Below, piece after piece: positions 18,419 to 26,925 of a DNA stretch of 64,000 nt (the stretch's first letter is position 1; every line of letters begins with the position of its first letter). This DNA comes from Pseudomonas brenneri. Its GTDB lineage: Bacteria; Pseudomonadota; Gammaproteobacteria; Pseudomonadales; Pseudomonadaceae. Under the pieces are notes generated by a model, which saw only the letters and a program-made list of their open reading frames with translations, ran no database searches and had not been told where the DNA came from. The DNA lies in assembly GCF_007858285.1 (NCBI RefSeq), contig NZ_VFIL01000017.1:1-64000 (forward strand), written 5' to 3'. A program made the position numbers and the translations under genes.

Positions 18419-19633
18419 ATGAAATTGCCGATTTACCTTGATTACTCAGCGACCACCCCGGTTGATCCGCGTGTCGCGCAAAAGATGAGCGAATGCCTGC
18501 TGGTTGACGGAAACTTCGGCAACCCTGCCTCCCGTTCCCACGTTTTCGGCTGGAAAGCCGAGGAGTCGGTCGAGAACGCTCGTCGCCAGGTCGCTGACCT
18601 GGTTAACGCCGATCCGCGTGAAATCGTCTGGACCTCCGGTGCCACCGAGTCCGACAACCTGGCGATCAAGGGCGCCGCGCATTTCTATGCGACCAAGGGC
18701 AAGCACCTGATCACCACCAAGATTGAGCACAAGGCTGTCCTCGACACCATGCGCCAACTGGAGCGTGAAGGTTTCGAGGTCACCTACCTTGAGCCGACCA
18801 CTGACGGTATCGTCACCCCGGCCATGATCGAAGCCGCGATGCGTGAAGACACCATCCTGGTTTCCGTGATCCACGTGAACAACGAAATCGGCACCATCAA
18901 CGACATCGCCGCCATCGGCGAGTTGACCCGCTCCAAAGGCGTGTTGCTGCATGTCGATGCTGCCCAGTCCACCGGCAAGGTCGATATCGACCTGTCTGCG
19001 CTTAAAGTCGACCTGATGTCGTTCTCGGCCCACAAGACCTACGGCCCCAAAGGTATTGGCGCGTTGTACGTGAGCCGCAAGCCTCGCGTGCGCATCGAAG
19101 CCACCATGCACGGCGGCGGTCACGAGCGCGGCATGCGTTCGGGCACCCTGGCGACCCACCAGATCGTCGGCATGGGCGAAGCCTTCCGTGTAGCCAAGGA
19201 AGACATGGCTGCCGAAAACGTGCGCATCAAGGCCCTCAGCGATCGCTTCTACAAGCAGGTCGAGAACCTTGAAGAGCTGTACATCAACGGCAGCATGACC
19301 GCCCGTGTACCGCACAACCTGAATTTGAGCTTCAACTACGTCGAAGGCGAGTCGCTGATCATGGCGCTCAAGGACCTGGCGGTTTCGTCCGGTTCGGCCT
19401 GCACCTCGGCCTCCCTTGAACCGTCCTACGTCCTGCGTGCCCTGGGCCGCAACGACGAGTTGGCGCATAGCTCGATCCGCTTTACGTTCGGCCGTTTCAC
19501 CACCGAAGAAGAAGTCGACTACGCCGCGCAGAAAGTCTGCGAGGCGGTCACCAAGCTGCGCACCCTGTCGCCGCTGTGGGACATGTTCAAGGACGGTGTC
19601 GATATTTCCAAGATCGAGTGGGCGGCACACTAA
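18419..19633 (+). CDS. iscS: Cysteine desulfurase IscS
   Basis: A 404-residue PLP enzyme that takes sulfur from cysteine as a persulfide and passes it to IscU and to tRNA thiolation. It carries the PLP lysine region SFSAHKTYGPKG and the mobile catalytic loop SSGSACTSASLEPSY containing the persulfide cysteine. Length and sequence are fully typical. AGGAG lies ahead of the ATG. Confidence 0.98.
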   Translation: MKLPIYLDYSATTPVDPRVAQKMSECLLVDGNFGNPASRSHVFGWKAEESVENARRQVADLVNADPREIVWTSGATESDNLAIKGAAHFYATKGKHLITTKIEHKAVLDTMRQLEREGFEVTYLEPTTDGIVTPAMIEAAMREDTILVSVIHVNNEIGTINDIAAIGELTRSKGVLLHVDAAQSTGKVDIDLSALKVDLMSFSAHKTYGPKGIGALYVSRKPRVRIEATMHGGGHERGMRSGTLATHQIVGMGEAFRVAKEDMAAENVRIKALSDRFYKQVENLEELYINGSMTARVPHNLNLSFNYVEGESLIMALKDLAVSSGSACTSASLEPSYVLRALGRNDELAHSSIRFTFGRFTTEEEVDYAAQKVCEAVTKLRTLSPLWDMFKDGVDISKIEWAAH

Positions 19634-19654
19634 ATATAGAAGCCGCCACCCCAG

Positions 19655-19696
19655 CCCTGTAGGAACGTGGCGGAAAACGCAGGCGTTTTTACAGGG
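19655..19696 (+). other. Nested hairpin between iscS and iscU
   Basis: Outer arms CCCTGTA and TACAGGG enclose an inner stem AAAACG-CAGG-CGTTTT followed by T. The inner part resembles a weak terminator. It sits in the only large gap of the isc operon (99 bases) and could lower or stabilise part of the transcript. Function is inferred. Confidence 0.45.
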
Positions 19697-19732
19697 TTCC
19701 AGAGCGGCCCTGATGAGTGAGGATTCAATACC

Positions 19733-20119
19733 ATGGCTTACAGCGAAAAGGTCATCGACCACTACGAAAACCCGCGCAACGTCGGCAAGATGAACGCGGA
19801 AGATCCTGATGTCGGCACCGGCATGGTCGGCGCTCCGGCGTGCGGCGACGTCATGCGCCTGCAGATCAAGGTCAACGAGCAGGGCATCATCGAAGATGCC
19901 AAGTTCAAGACCTACGGCTGCGGTTCGGCCATCGCCTCCAGTTCCCTGGCGACCGAGTGGATGAAAGGCAAGACTCTGGATGAAGCAGAGACCATCAAGA
20001 ACACTCAACTGGCCGAAGAACTGGCCCTGCCGCCAGTGAAAATTCACTGCTCGGTACTCGCAGAAGACGCCATCAAGGCGGCTGTTCGCGACTACAAGCA
20101 GAAGAAAGGCTTGATCTAA
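19733..20119 (+). CDS. iscU: Iron-sulfur cluster scaffold IscU
   Basis: A 128-residue scaffold on which [2Fe-2S] clusters are built before HscA/HscB-driven release. The three ligand cysteines are in GAPACGDVM, YGCGSAIASSS and VKIHCSVLAEDAI. The LPPVK motif recognised by HscA precedes the last cysteine. Confidence 0.98.
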   Translation: MAYSEKVIDHYENPRNVGKMNAEDPDVGTGMVGAPACGDVMRLQIKVNEQGIIEDAKFKTYGCGSAIASSSLATEWMKGKTLDEAETIKNTQLAEELALPPVKIHCSVLAEDAIKAAVRDYKQKKGLI

Positions 20120-20147
20120 GCATTTGGCGACGAGTAAGGAGTCAACG

Positions 20148-20471
20148 ATGGCTATCAGCATGACAGAAGCGGCTGCGCAGCACATTCGCCGTTCCCTGAA
20201 TGGGCGCGGTAAAGGTGAGGGGATTCGTCTGGGTGTTCGCACCACGGGCTGTTCCGGCCTTGCCTACGTGCTGGAGTTCGTCGACGAGGTGGTTGCGGAA
20301 GACCAGGTGTTCGAAAGTCACGGCGAAAAAGTGATCATCGACCCGAAAAGCCTGACCTACCTGGACGGCACCGAGCTCGATTTCGTCAAGGAAGGGTTGA
20401 ACGAAGGCTTCAAGTTCAACAACCCCAACGTACGCGGTGAATGTGGCTGCGGCGAAAGCTTCAACATCTGA
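20148..20471 (+). CDS. iscA: Iron-sulfur assembly A-type carrier IscA
   Basis: A 107-residue A-type carrier with the three conserved cysteines in RTTGCSGLAYVLEF and in the C-terminal GECGCGESF. The ATG at 20148 follows AAGGAG; an in-frame start at 20124 would add eight non-conserved residues and is rejected. Confidence 0.97.
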   Translation: MAISMTEAAAQHIRRSLNGRGKGEGIRLGVRTTGCSGLAYVLEFVDEVVAEDQVFESHGEKVIIDPKSLTYLDGTELDFVKEGLNEGFKFNNPNVRGECGCGESFNI

Positions 20472-20479
20472 GGCTATCT

Positions 20480-21001
20480 GTGGGTACTCCTTGTCATTTC
20501 GCTTTATTCGAGCTGCAGCCGAGCTTTCGGCTGGACCTTGAGCAGCTTGCCATGCGCTACCGAGAGTTGGCGCGTGGGGTGCATCCGGACCGCTTCGCTG
20601 ACGCTTCCGAGCGTGAGCAACGCCTGGCGCTGGAGCAGTCGGCCAGCCTCAACGAAGCCTATCAGACGCTGAAAAATCCGCCGAAACGCGCGCGCTATTT
20701 GCTCGCGATGAACGGTGGCGAGTTGCCGCTGGAAGTTACGGTCCATGACCCTGATTTCCTGATGCAGCAGATGCAATGGCGTGAAGAACTTGAAGACTTG
20801 CAGGACGAGGCCGATCTGGCTGGCGTCGCGGTCTTCAAGCGTCGTCTGAAAGTGGCCCAGGATGAGCTCAACGAAAGCTTCGCAGCTTGTTGGGATGATG
20901 CAGCGCAGCGTGAGCAGGCCGAACGCCTGATGCGGCGCATGCAGTTCCTCGACAAGCTCACTTACGAAGTGCGCCAGTTAGAAGAGCGCCTCGACGATTA
21001 A
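20480..21001 (+). CDS. hscB: Fe-S co-chaperone HscB
   Basis: A 173-residue J-domain protein that brings IscU to HscA. The J domain includes the HPD motif in ARGVHPDRFADASERE, followed by the three-helix IscU-binding domain. The start is the GTG at 20480, giving the family N-terminus MGTPCHFALFEL; an upstream start would run into iscA. It begins eight bases after the iscA stop. Confidence 0.96.
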   Translation: MGTPCHFALFELQPSFRLDLEQLAMRYRELARGVHPDRFADASEREQRLALEQSASLNEAYQTLKNPPKRARYLLAMNGGELPLEVTVHDPDFLMQQMQWREELEDLQDEADLAGVAVFKRRLKVAQDELNESFAACWDDAAQREQAERLMRRMQFLDKLTYEVRQLEERLDD

Positions 21002-21052
21002 CCCAGTGCTGCACAGATTGCACGCCTGATAGACAGATAAGACCTGATTACC

Positions 21053-22915
21053 ATGGCTCTACTGCAGATCGCCGAACCCGGCCAAAGTCCTCAACCGCAC
21101 CAGCGTCGCCTGGCGGTTGGCATCGACTTGGGTACTACCAATTCACTGGTCGCCGCACTGCGCAGCGGTCTTTCCGAGTCGTTGCCCGATGCTGATGGCC
21201 AGGTGATCCTGCCGTCCGCCGTGCGCTATCACGCTGATCGCACCGAAGTGGGTGAGTCAGCCAGGCTCGCGGCCTCTACCGATCCGCTGAACACGGTGCT
21301 GTCGGTCAAGCGCTTGATGGGTCGTGGGTTGTCCGACGTCAAGCAATTGGGCGATCAACTGCCGTACCGCTTTGTCGGTGGTGAATCCCATATGCCGTTT
21401 ATCGACACCATCCAGGGCCCGAAAAGCCCGGTGGAAGTGTCGGCCGATATCCTCAAAGTCTTGCGCCAGCGTGCCGAGACGACCTTGGGTGGCGAGCTGG
21501 TAGGGGCGGTGATCACGGTTCCGGCGTATTTCGACGACGCCCAGCGCCAAGCCACCAAGGATGCGGCGAAACTCGCCGGCCTTAATGTCTTGCGCCTGCT
21601 CAACGAGCCGACCGCTGCTGCCGTGGCTTATGGCCTGGACCAGCATGCCGAAGGCCTGGTCGCGATTTACGATCTGGGTGGCGGTACTTTTGATATTTCG
21701 ATCCTGCGCCTGACCGGTGGTGTCTTCGAAGTCCTGGCCACCGGTGGCGACAGCGCGCTGGGCGGCGATGACTTCGATCACGCCATCGCCGGCTGGATCA
21801 TCACCAGCGCCGGATTGTCCGCCGACCTCGATCCGGGCACCCAGCGCAACCTGCTGCAAACGGCCTGCGCGGCCAAGGAAGCCCTGACCGACGCTGCATC
21901 TGTTGAAGTTTCCTACGGCTCATGGTCGGCGCAACTGACCCGTGAAGCCTTCGATGCGCTGATCGAGCCGATGGTTGCTCGTAGCCTGAAAGCCTGCCGT
22001 CGCGCCGTGCGTGACTCCGGCATCGAGCTGGAAGAAGTCGGCGCGGTGGTCATGGTCGGCGGTTCGACCCGTGTGCCGCGGGTTCGCGAAGCCGTGGCCG
22101 AAGCCTTTGGTCGCCAGCCGCTGACTGAAATCGATCCGGATCAAGTGGTAGCCATTGGGGCTGCGATCCAGGCCGATACCCTGGCTGGCAACAAGCGGGA
22201 TGGTGGCGAACTGCTGCTGCTCGACGTGATTCCGTTGTCCCTGGGGTTGGAAACCATGGGCGGCCTGATGGAGAAGGTGATTCCACGCAACACCACCATT
22301 CCCGTCGCCCGTGCCCAGGACTTCACCACGTATAAAGATGGCCAGACGGCCATGATGATTCATGTGCTGCAAGGCGAGCGCGAGCTGATCAGCGACTGCC
22401 GCTCCCTGGCGCGCTTTGAATTGCGCGGTATCCCGGCGATGGTCGCGGGTGCGGCGAAGATTCGCGTGACCTTCCAGGTCGACGCCGACGGCCTGCTCAG
22501 TGTGGCCGCGCGTGAGTTGGGTTCGGGCGTTGAAGCCAGTATCCAGGTCAAACCGTCCTACGGCCTGACCGACGGCGAAATCGCCAAGATGCTCAAGGAT
22601 TCGTTCCAGTATGCCGGTGACGACAAGGTCGCTCGTGTCCTGCGTGAGCAGCAAGTCGATGCCCAGCGCCTGCTTGAAGCGGTGCAGGGCGCCCTTGAGG
22701 CCGATGGCGAGCGCCTTCTGGATGCTGAAGAGCGCCTGGTCATCGACCTGCAGATGCAGGAACTGGCCGAATTGATGAAAGGCACCGATGGTTATGCCAT
22801 CGAACAACAGACCAAGCGCCTTTCACAAGTAACCGATGCCTTTGCCGCCCGTCGTATGAACCAGACGGTGAAAGCCGCCCTGGCGGGACGCAACCTGAAT
22901 GAAATTGAGGAATAA
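21053..22915 (+). CDS. hscA: Fe-S chaperone HscA (Hsp70 family)
   Basis: A 620-residue specialised Hsp70 that uses ATP to drive cluster transfer from IscU. Phosphate-binding motifs GIDLGTTNSLVA, IYDLGGGTFDISIL and VVMVGGSTRVPRV are intact, and the substrate-binding domain begins after LLDVIPLSLGLETMGG. Two in-operon partners flank it: hscB upstream and the ferredoxin gene three bases downstream. Confidence 0.97.
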   Translation: MALLQIAEPGQSPQPHQRRLAVGIDLGTTNSLVAALRSGLSESLPDADGQVILPSAVRYHADRTEVGESARLAASTDPLNTVLSVKRLMGRGLSDVKQLGDQLPYRFVGGESHMPFIDTIQGPKSPVEVSADILKVLRQRAETTLGGELVGAVITVPAYFDDAQRQATKDAAKLAGLNVLRLLNEPTAAAVAYGLDQHAEGLVAIYDLGGGTFDISILRLTGGVFEVLATGGDSALGGDDFDHAIAGWIITSAGLSADLDPGTQRNLLQTACAAKEALTDAASVEVSYGSWSAQLTREAFDALIEPMVARSLKACRRAVRDSGIELEEVGAVVMVGGSTRVPRVREAVAEAFGRQPLTEIDPDQVVAIGAAIQADTLAGNKRDGGELLLLDVIPLSLGLETMGGLMEKVIPRNTTIPVARAQDFTTYKDGQTAMMIHVLQGERELISDCRSLARFELRGIPAMVAGAAKIRVTFQVDADGLLSVAARELGSGVEASIQVKPSYGLTDGEIAKMLKDSFQYAGDDKVARVLREQQVDAQRLLEAVQGALEADGERLLDAEERLVIDLQMQELAELMKGTDGYAIEQQTKRLSQVTDAFAARRMNQTVKAALAGRNLNEIEE

Positions 22916-22918
22916 CTG

Positions 22919-23260
22919 ATGCCGCAGGTCATTTTTCTGCCACACACCGAGCATTGCCCGGACGGTATGGTCGTGGAGGCTGAGACCGGCAAGTCCCTTC
23001 TCGAAGTTGCCCACGACAACCACATCGAGATCGAGAGTGCTTGTGGTGGCGTTAATGCCTGTACCACCTGTCACTGCATTATCCGCGAAGGTTTCAATAG
23101 CCTCGAAGAGGCCGATGAGCTGGAAGAGGACTATCTTGATAGGGCGTGGGGCCTGGAGCCGACATCGCGCCTGAGTTGTCAGGCAAAGGTGGGGACTGAA
23201 GACCTCACCGTTGAAATTCCGAAGTATTCGCTCAACCATGCGGCCGAAGCGCCGCATTGA
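22919..23260 (+). CDS. fdx: isc-type [2Fe-2S] ferredoxin
   Basis: A 113-residue adrenodoxin-like ferredoxin that supplies electrons for cluster assembly. The four ligand cysteines appear in SACGGVNACTTCHCII and in RLSCQAKV. It starts three bases after hscA and is followed by iscX. Confidence 0.97.
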   Translation: MPQVIFLPHTEHCPDGMVVEAETGKSLLEVAHDNHIEIESACGGVNACTTCHCIIREGFNSLEEADELEEDYLDRAWGLEPTSRLSCQAKVGTEDLTVEIPKYSLNHAAEAPH

Positions 23261-23274
23261 TTCAAGGAAGTGTC

Positions 23275-23475
23275 ATGAGTCTTAAATGGGTTGATGTGCA
23301 AGAGATCGCTATTCTGCTGGCCGACGGCTATCCGGATATGGATCCCTATTCGGTGAACTTTGTAGCTTTGCGTGACATGGTCATGGCCTTGCCAGGGTTC
23401 GAAGACGAGCGGGATCGCGGCGGTGAAAAGGTTCTTGAAGCGATCCAGACTGCCTGGAAAGAAGAACAGGACTGA
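23275..23475 (+). CDS. iscX: Fe-S assembly protein IscX
   Basis: A 66-residue acidic protein of the IscX/YfhJ family, which binds IscS and iron and modulates cluster assembly. Typical segments are LKWVDVQEIAILLAD and DPYSVNFVALRDMVMALPGF. The ATG at 23275 follows AAGGAAG. It is the last isc gene, ahead of a terminator. Confidence 0.95.
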   Translation: MSLKWVDVQEIAILLADGYPDMDPYSVNFVALRDMVMALPGFEDERDRGGEKVLEAIQTAWKEEQD

Positions 23476-23507
23476 AGCCTCCCTCACGCAGTTAGGCAAT
23501 ACCCAAG

Positions 23508-23538
23508 AACCCGCGTATAATTCGCGGGTTTAATTTTT
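23508..23538 (+). terminator. Intrinsic terminator after iscX
   Basis: AACCCGCG pairs with CGCGGGTT around TATAATT and is followed by TAATTTTT. The loop contains a perfect TATAAT, so the same bases could double as the -10 of an ndk promoter, although no good -35 is visible. Confidence 0.72.
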
Positions 23539-23566
23539 CGCAAATTACCGTTTCTGGAGTTACACC

Positions 23567-23992
23567 ATGGCTGTTCAACGTACTTTCTCCATCATCAAGC
23601 CTGACGCTGTTGCAAAAAACGTCATCGGCGAGATCACCACTCGTTTCGAAAAAGCCGGCCTGAAGGTTGTAGCTTCGAAACTCAAGCAACTGTCCAAGGC
23701 TGAAGCTGAAGGCTTCTACGCTGAGCACAGCGCTCGTGGTTTCTTCGGCGACCTGGTTGCCTTCATGATCTCCGGTCCTGTTGTTGTACAGGTTCTGGAA
23801 GGCGAAAACGCTATCGCTCTGAACCGTGAGCTGATGGGCGCTACCAACCCTAAAGAAGCGGCTGCCGGCACCATCCGTGCTGATTTCGCTGACTCCATCG
23901 ACGCCAACGCTGTACACGGTTCGGACTCCGAAGCCGCTGCTGCTCGCGAAATTTCGTACTTCTTCGCAGCTACCGAAGTAACCACTCGCTAA
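23567..23992 (+). CDS. ndk: Nucleoside diphosphate kinase
   Basis: A 141-residue enzyme that equilibrates nucleoside triphosphate pools through a phosphohistidine. The N-terminus RTFSIIKPDAVAKNVIG is typical and the active-site histidine lies in NAVHGSDSEAAAAREI. It heads the conserved ndk-rlmN-pilF-rodZ-ispG-hisS-yfgM-bamB-der cluster. Confidence 0.97.
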   Translation: MAVQRTFSIIKPDAVAKNVIGEITTRFEKAGLKVVASKLKQLSKAEAEGFYAEHSARGFFGDLVAFMISGPVVVQVLEGENAIALNRELMGATNPKEAAAGTIRADFADSIDANAVHGSDSEAAAAREISYFFAATEVTTR

Positions 23993-24020
23993 GCATTGGC
24001 TTAAGAGTGAAGGTGAATCC

Positions 24021-25169
24021 ATGACTACATCGACTGTAAAAACCAACCTGCTGGGTCTGACTCAACAGGAAATGGAAAAATTCTTCGACTCAATCGGGGA
24101 GAAGCGTTTCCGTGCCGGTCAGGTAATGAAGTGGATTCACCACTTTGGCGTCGACGATTTCGACGCCATGACGAACGTCAGCAAGGCCCTGCGCGACAAG
24201 CTCAAGGCGATTGCCGAGGTCCGTGGTCCCGAAGTGGTCAGCGAGGACATCTCCAGCGACGGCACCCGTAAGTGGGTGGTGCGCGTGGCGTCCGGCAGTT
24301 GCGTCGAGACCGTCTACATTCCCCAGGGCAAGCGCGGCACTTTGTGCGTTTCGTCCCAGGCAGGCTGTGCCCTGGACTGCAGTTTCTGCTCCACCGGCAA
24401 GCAAGGCTTCAATAGCAACCTCACCGCCGCCGAAGTGATCGGCCAGGTGTGGATTGCCAACAAATCCTTTGGCAGCGTCCCGGCGACCGTCGACCGTGCC
24501 ATCACCAACGTGGTGATGATGGGCATGGGTGAGCCGCTGCTGAACTTCGACAACGTGATTGCGGCCATGCATTTGATGATGGACGACCTGGGCTACGGCA
24601 TCTCCAAGCGCCGTGTGACCCTGTCGACCTCCGGCGTGGTACCGATGATCGATGAGCTGGCCAAGCACATCGACGTCTCCCTGGCGTTGTCGCTGCACGC
24701 ACCCAATGACGCATTGCGTAACCAATTGGTGCCGATCAACAAGAAGTATCCGCTTAAGATGCTGCTCGAATCTTGCCAGCGTTATATGGCGACCTTGGGT
24801 GAGAAGCGCGTGCTGACCATTGAGTACACCATGCTCAAGGACATCAACGACAAGGTCGAACACGCCGTCGAGATGATCGAGTTGCTCAAGAACACGCCGT
24901 GCAAGATCAACCTGATCCCGTTCAACCCGTTTCCCCATTCTGGCTACGAGCGGCCGAGCAACAACGCCATCCGCCGTTTCCAGGATCAACTGCACCAGGC
25001 CGGCTACAACGTCACCGTACGCACCACCCGTGGTGAAGACATCGACGCCGCCTGTGGCCAATTGGTCGGACAGGTGCTGGACCGCACCCGTCGCAGCGAG
25101 CGTTATATCGCCGTGCGTGAACTGAACGCCGCCGACGATTTGCCGCAGATTGCTGTGAATCGAATCTGA
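24021..25169 (+). CDS. rlmN: 23S rRNA (A2503-C2)/tRNA (A37-C2) methyltransferase RlmN
   Basis: A 382-residue radical-SAM enzyme that methylates C2 of A2503 in 23S rRNA and of A37 in some tRNAs. The cluster-binding CxxxCxxC motif is in GCALDCSFCSTGKQGF, and the methyl-carrying cysteine lies in the C-terminal DIDAACGQL. The NVVMMGMGEPLLNFDNV motif is intact. Confidence 0.97.
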   Translation: MTTSTVKTNLLGLTQQEMEKFFDSIGEKRFRAGQVMKWIHHFGVDDFDAMTNVSKALRDKLKAIAEVRGPEVVSEDISSDGTRKWVVRVASGSCVETVYIPQGKRGTLCVSSQAGCALDCSFCSTGKQGFNSNLTAAEVIGQVWIANKSFGSVPATVDRAITNVVMMGMGEPLLNFDNVIAAMHLMMDDLGYGISKRRVTLSTSGVVPMIDELAKHIDVSLALSLHAPNDALRNQLVPINKKYPLKMLLESCQRYMATLGEKRVLTIEYTMLKDINDKVEHAVEMIELLKNTPCKINLIPFNPFPHSGYERPSNNAIRRFQDQLHQAGYNVTVRTTRGEDIDAACGQLVGQVLDRTRRSERYIAVRELNAADDLPQIAVNRI

Positions 25170-25181
25170 GAGAGGATCTCT

Positions 25182-25940
25182 ATGCCCTTGCGCCTTGCGC
25201 TGCTTTTGCTTGTTGCCAGCCTCTCGGTTGGCTGTGTTTCATCGGGCTCTGACAGCCCGCTGCAAACCGGCAAGGGCCGTGACGAAGCGCGTGCTGCCTA
25301 TGTGCAGTTGGGGCTGGGTTACCTGCGCCAGGGGTTGAGCGAGCAGGCCAAGGTGCCGCTGCAAAAGGCCCTGGCCCTCGACAACCAGGATGCCGACGCC
25401 AATGCGGCGCTGGCCCTGGTGTTCCAGGCCCAGGCCGAGCCTGAGCTGGCCGATCAGTATTTCCAGAAAGCCCTGGCCGTTCGCCCCCATGATCCGCGCC
25501 TGCTCAACAACTACGGCAGTTTCCTGTACCAGCAGGAACGTTATGAGCAAGCGGCCGGTTATTTCCAGCAGGCAGCCACTGATACCCTATATCCTGAACG
25601 TTCGCGGGTTTTCGAGAACCTGGGGGTGACGTCCGTGCGCCTTGGCCAGCGTGAAAGCGCCCGCCGGCAACTGGAAAAGGCCCTGCACCTGAACCAGCGC
25701 CAGCCACGGGCCTTGCTCGAAATGGCCCAGTTGTCGTTTGAAGACAGGCATTATGTGCCGGCACGTGACTATTACGAGCGTTTTAGCCTGCTCAGCGGGC
25801 AAAATGCACGTAGTCTATTGCTTGGTGTGCGCCTGGCCACGGTTCATGAAGAACGCGACAAGGCCACACGTTTTAGCCAGCAATTAGAACGACTCTATCC
25901 CGGTACGCCGGAATATCAGCAATACCTGTCGGAGCAATGA
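25182..25940 (+). CDS. pilF: Type IV pilus biogenesis/stability lipoprotein PilF (PilW)
   Basis: A 252-residue TPR lipoprotein that pilots the PilQ secretin to the outer membrane. The signal peptide has a lipobox (LSVGC), and the mature part is built of TPR units such as YLRQGLSEQAKVPLQKALAL and LNNYGSFLYQQERYEQAAGY. It overlaps rodZ by four bases. Pilus genes are otherwise absent from the window; this location is standard in Pseudomonas. Confidence 0.94.
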   Translation: MPLRLALLLLVASLSVGCVSSGSDSPLQTGKGRDEARAAYVQLGLGYLRQGLSEQAKVPLQKALALDNQDADANAALALVFQAQAEPELADQYFQKALAVRPHDPRLLNNYGSFLYQQERYEQAAGYFQQAATDTLYPERSRVFENLGVTSVRLGQRESARRQLEKALHLNQRQPRALLEMAQLSFEDRHYVPARDYYERFSLLSGQNARSLLLGVRLATVHEERDKATRFSQQLERLYPGTPEYQQYLSEQ

Positions 25941-26923
25941 TGAAAGCCGCGCACCCGGAAGTTGTAGCCGCTAATCGCGTAAACCCAGGCGAGACCTTGC
26001 GTCAGGCCCGCGAAAGCAATGGTTGGTCGCTGGAAGAAGTGGCCCTCAAGCTCAATTTGACCTCCTCTTCCCTGGGCAACCTGGAAAACGGCGCGTTCGA
26101 CAAACTGCCCGGGCATACCTTCGCCCGCGGTTATATCCGTGCCTACGCCAAGCTGCTGGGCACCGACCAGGCCATTCTGGTCCAGCAATTCGACCAGTTC
26201 ACCGGTACCGACTCCCAGGGTAGCAATGTCCACGGTCTCGGTCGCATCGAAGAGCCGGTGCGGGTTTCCCACACTATTCTGCGAATTGTCAGCCTGTTGC
26301 TGCTGATTGCCGTGATCGGTGGTGGTTTTATCTGGTGGCAGGACCAGACGACCCTGCGCAGCAAGGACCTGATCAGCAACGCCTTGGAGCACGTCGAAGT
26401 CGAGAGCGCCGACGGCACCACTCAGATTCATCCTCTGGACGAGCCTGAAGACCAGGCAGTAGTCCAGGGCCAGACCGCGCCCGAAACCAGTCTTGACCTG
26501 CAAGCAGGCCAGCCGCCTGCCGAAGGCGTCAGTGAAGCGGCCCCAGCTGCCGTTGTACCGACTCCTGCCGTACCTGCAACCCCGGCCACCGTGGCCCAGG
26601 TGCCTGTAGTACCGGCGCCGATCGCACCTGTTGCGCCAACGGCTGCCGCACCTGCTTCCCTGGCGCCAGTCAGCGTGGCGGGCGATGGCCGTCTCCAGAT
26701 TACCTACGTCGCTGACTGCTGGACACAAGTCACCGATGGCAATGGCAAAGTCCTGTTCAGTGCTTTGAAGCGTAAGGGAGATACGCTTGATCAGGTCGGC
26801 AAGCCTCCTTTGACGCTGCGTCTGGGCTTTGCCCGTGGCGCGCAAGTGGCCTACAACGGCCAGCCTGTGGACGTGGCGCCGTTCACCAGTGGCGAGACCG
26901 CTCGCCTGAAGTTGGGACAATAG
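25937..26923 (+). CDS. rodZ: Cytoskeleton protein RodZ
   Basis: A 328-residue bitopic protein that links MreB to the cell-wall elongation machinery. It has a cytoplasmic helix-turn-helix domain (LRQARESNGWSLEEVALKLN), one membrane segment near residue 115 (ILRIVSLLLLIAVIGGGFIW), a proline/alanine-rich periplasmic linker and a C-terminal DUF4115-type domain (RLQITYVADCWTQVTDGNGK). Two adjacent ATG codons open the frame; the first overlaps the pilF stop. Confidence 0.94.
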   Translation: MMKAAHPEVVAANRVNPGETLRQARESNGWSLEEVALKLNLTSSSLGNLENGAFDKLPGHTFARGYIRAYAKLLGTDQAILVQQFDQFTGTDSQGSNVHGLGRIEEPVRVSHTILRIVSLLLLIAVIGGGFIWWQDQTTLRSKDLISNALEHVEVESADGTTQIHPLDEPEDQAVVQGQTAPETSLDLQAGQPPAEGVSEAAPAAVVPTPAVPATPATVAQVPVVPAPIAPVAPTAAAPASLAPVSVAGDGRLQITYVADCWTQVTDGNGKVLFSALKRKGDTLDQVGKPPLTLRLGFARGAQVAYNGQPVDVAPFTSGETARLKLGQ

Positions 26924-26925
26924 TC

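Noticed and set aside
21053..23260. hscA and fdx considered as dnaK and an unrelated ferredoxin
   Set aside because: Order and partners (hscB, iscU with LPPVK, iscX) fix them as the isc-specific proteins.
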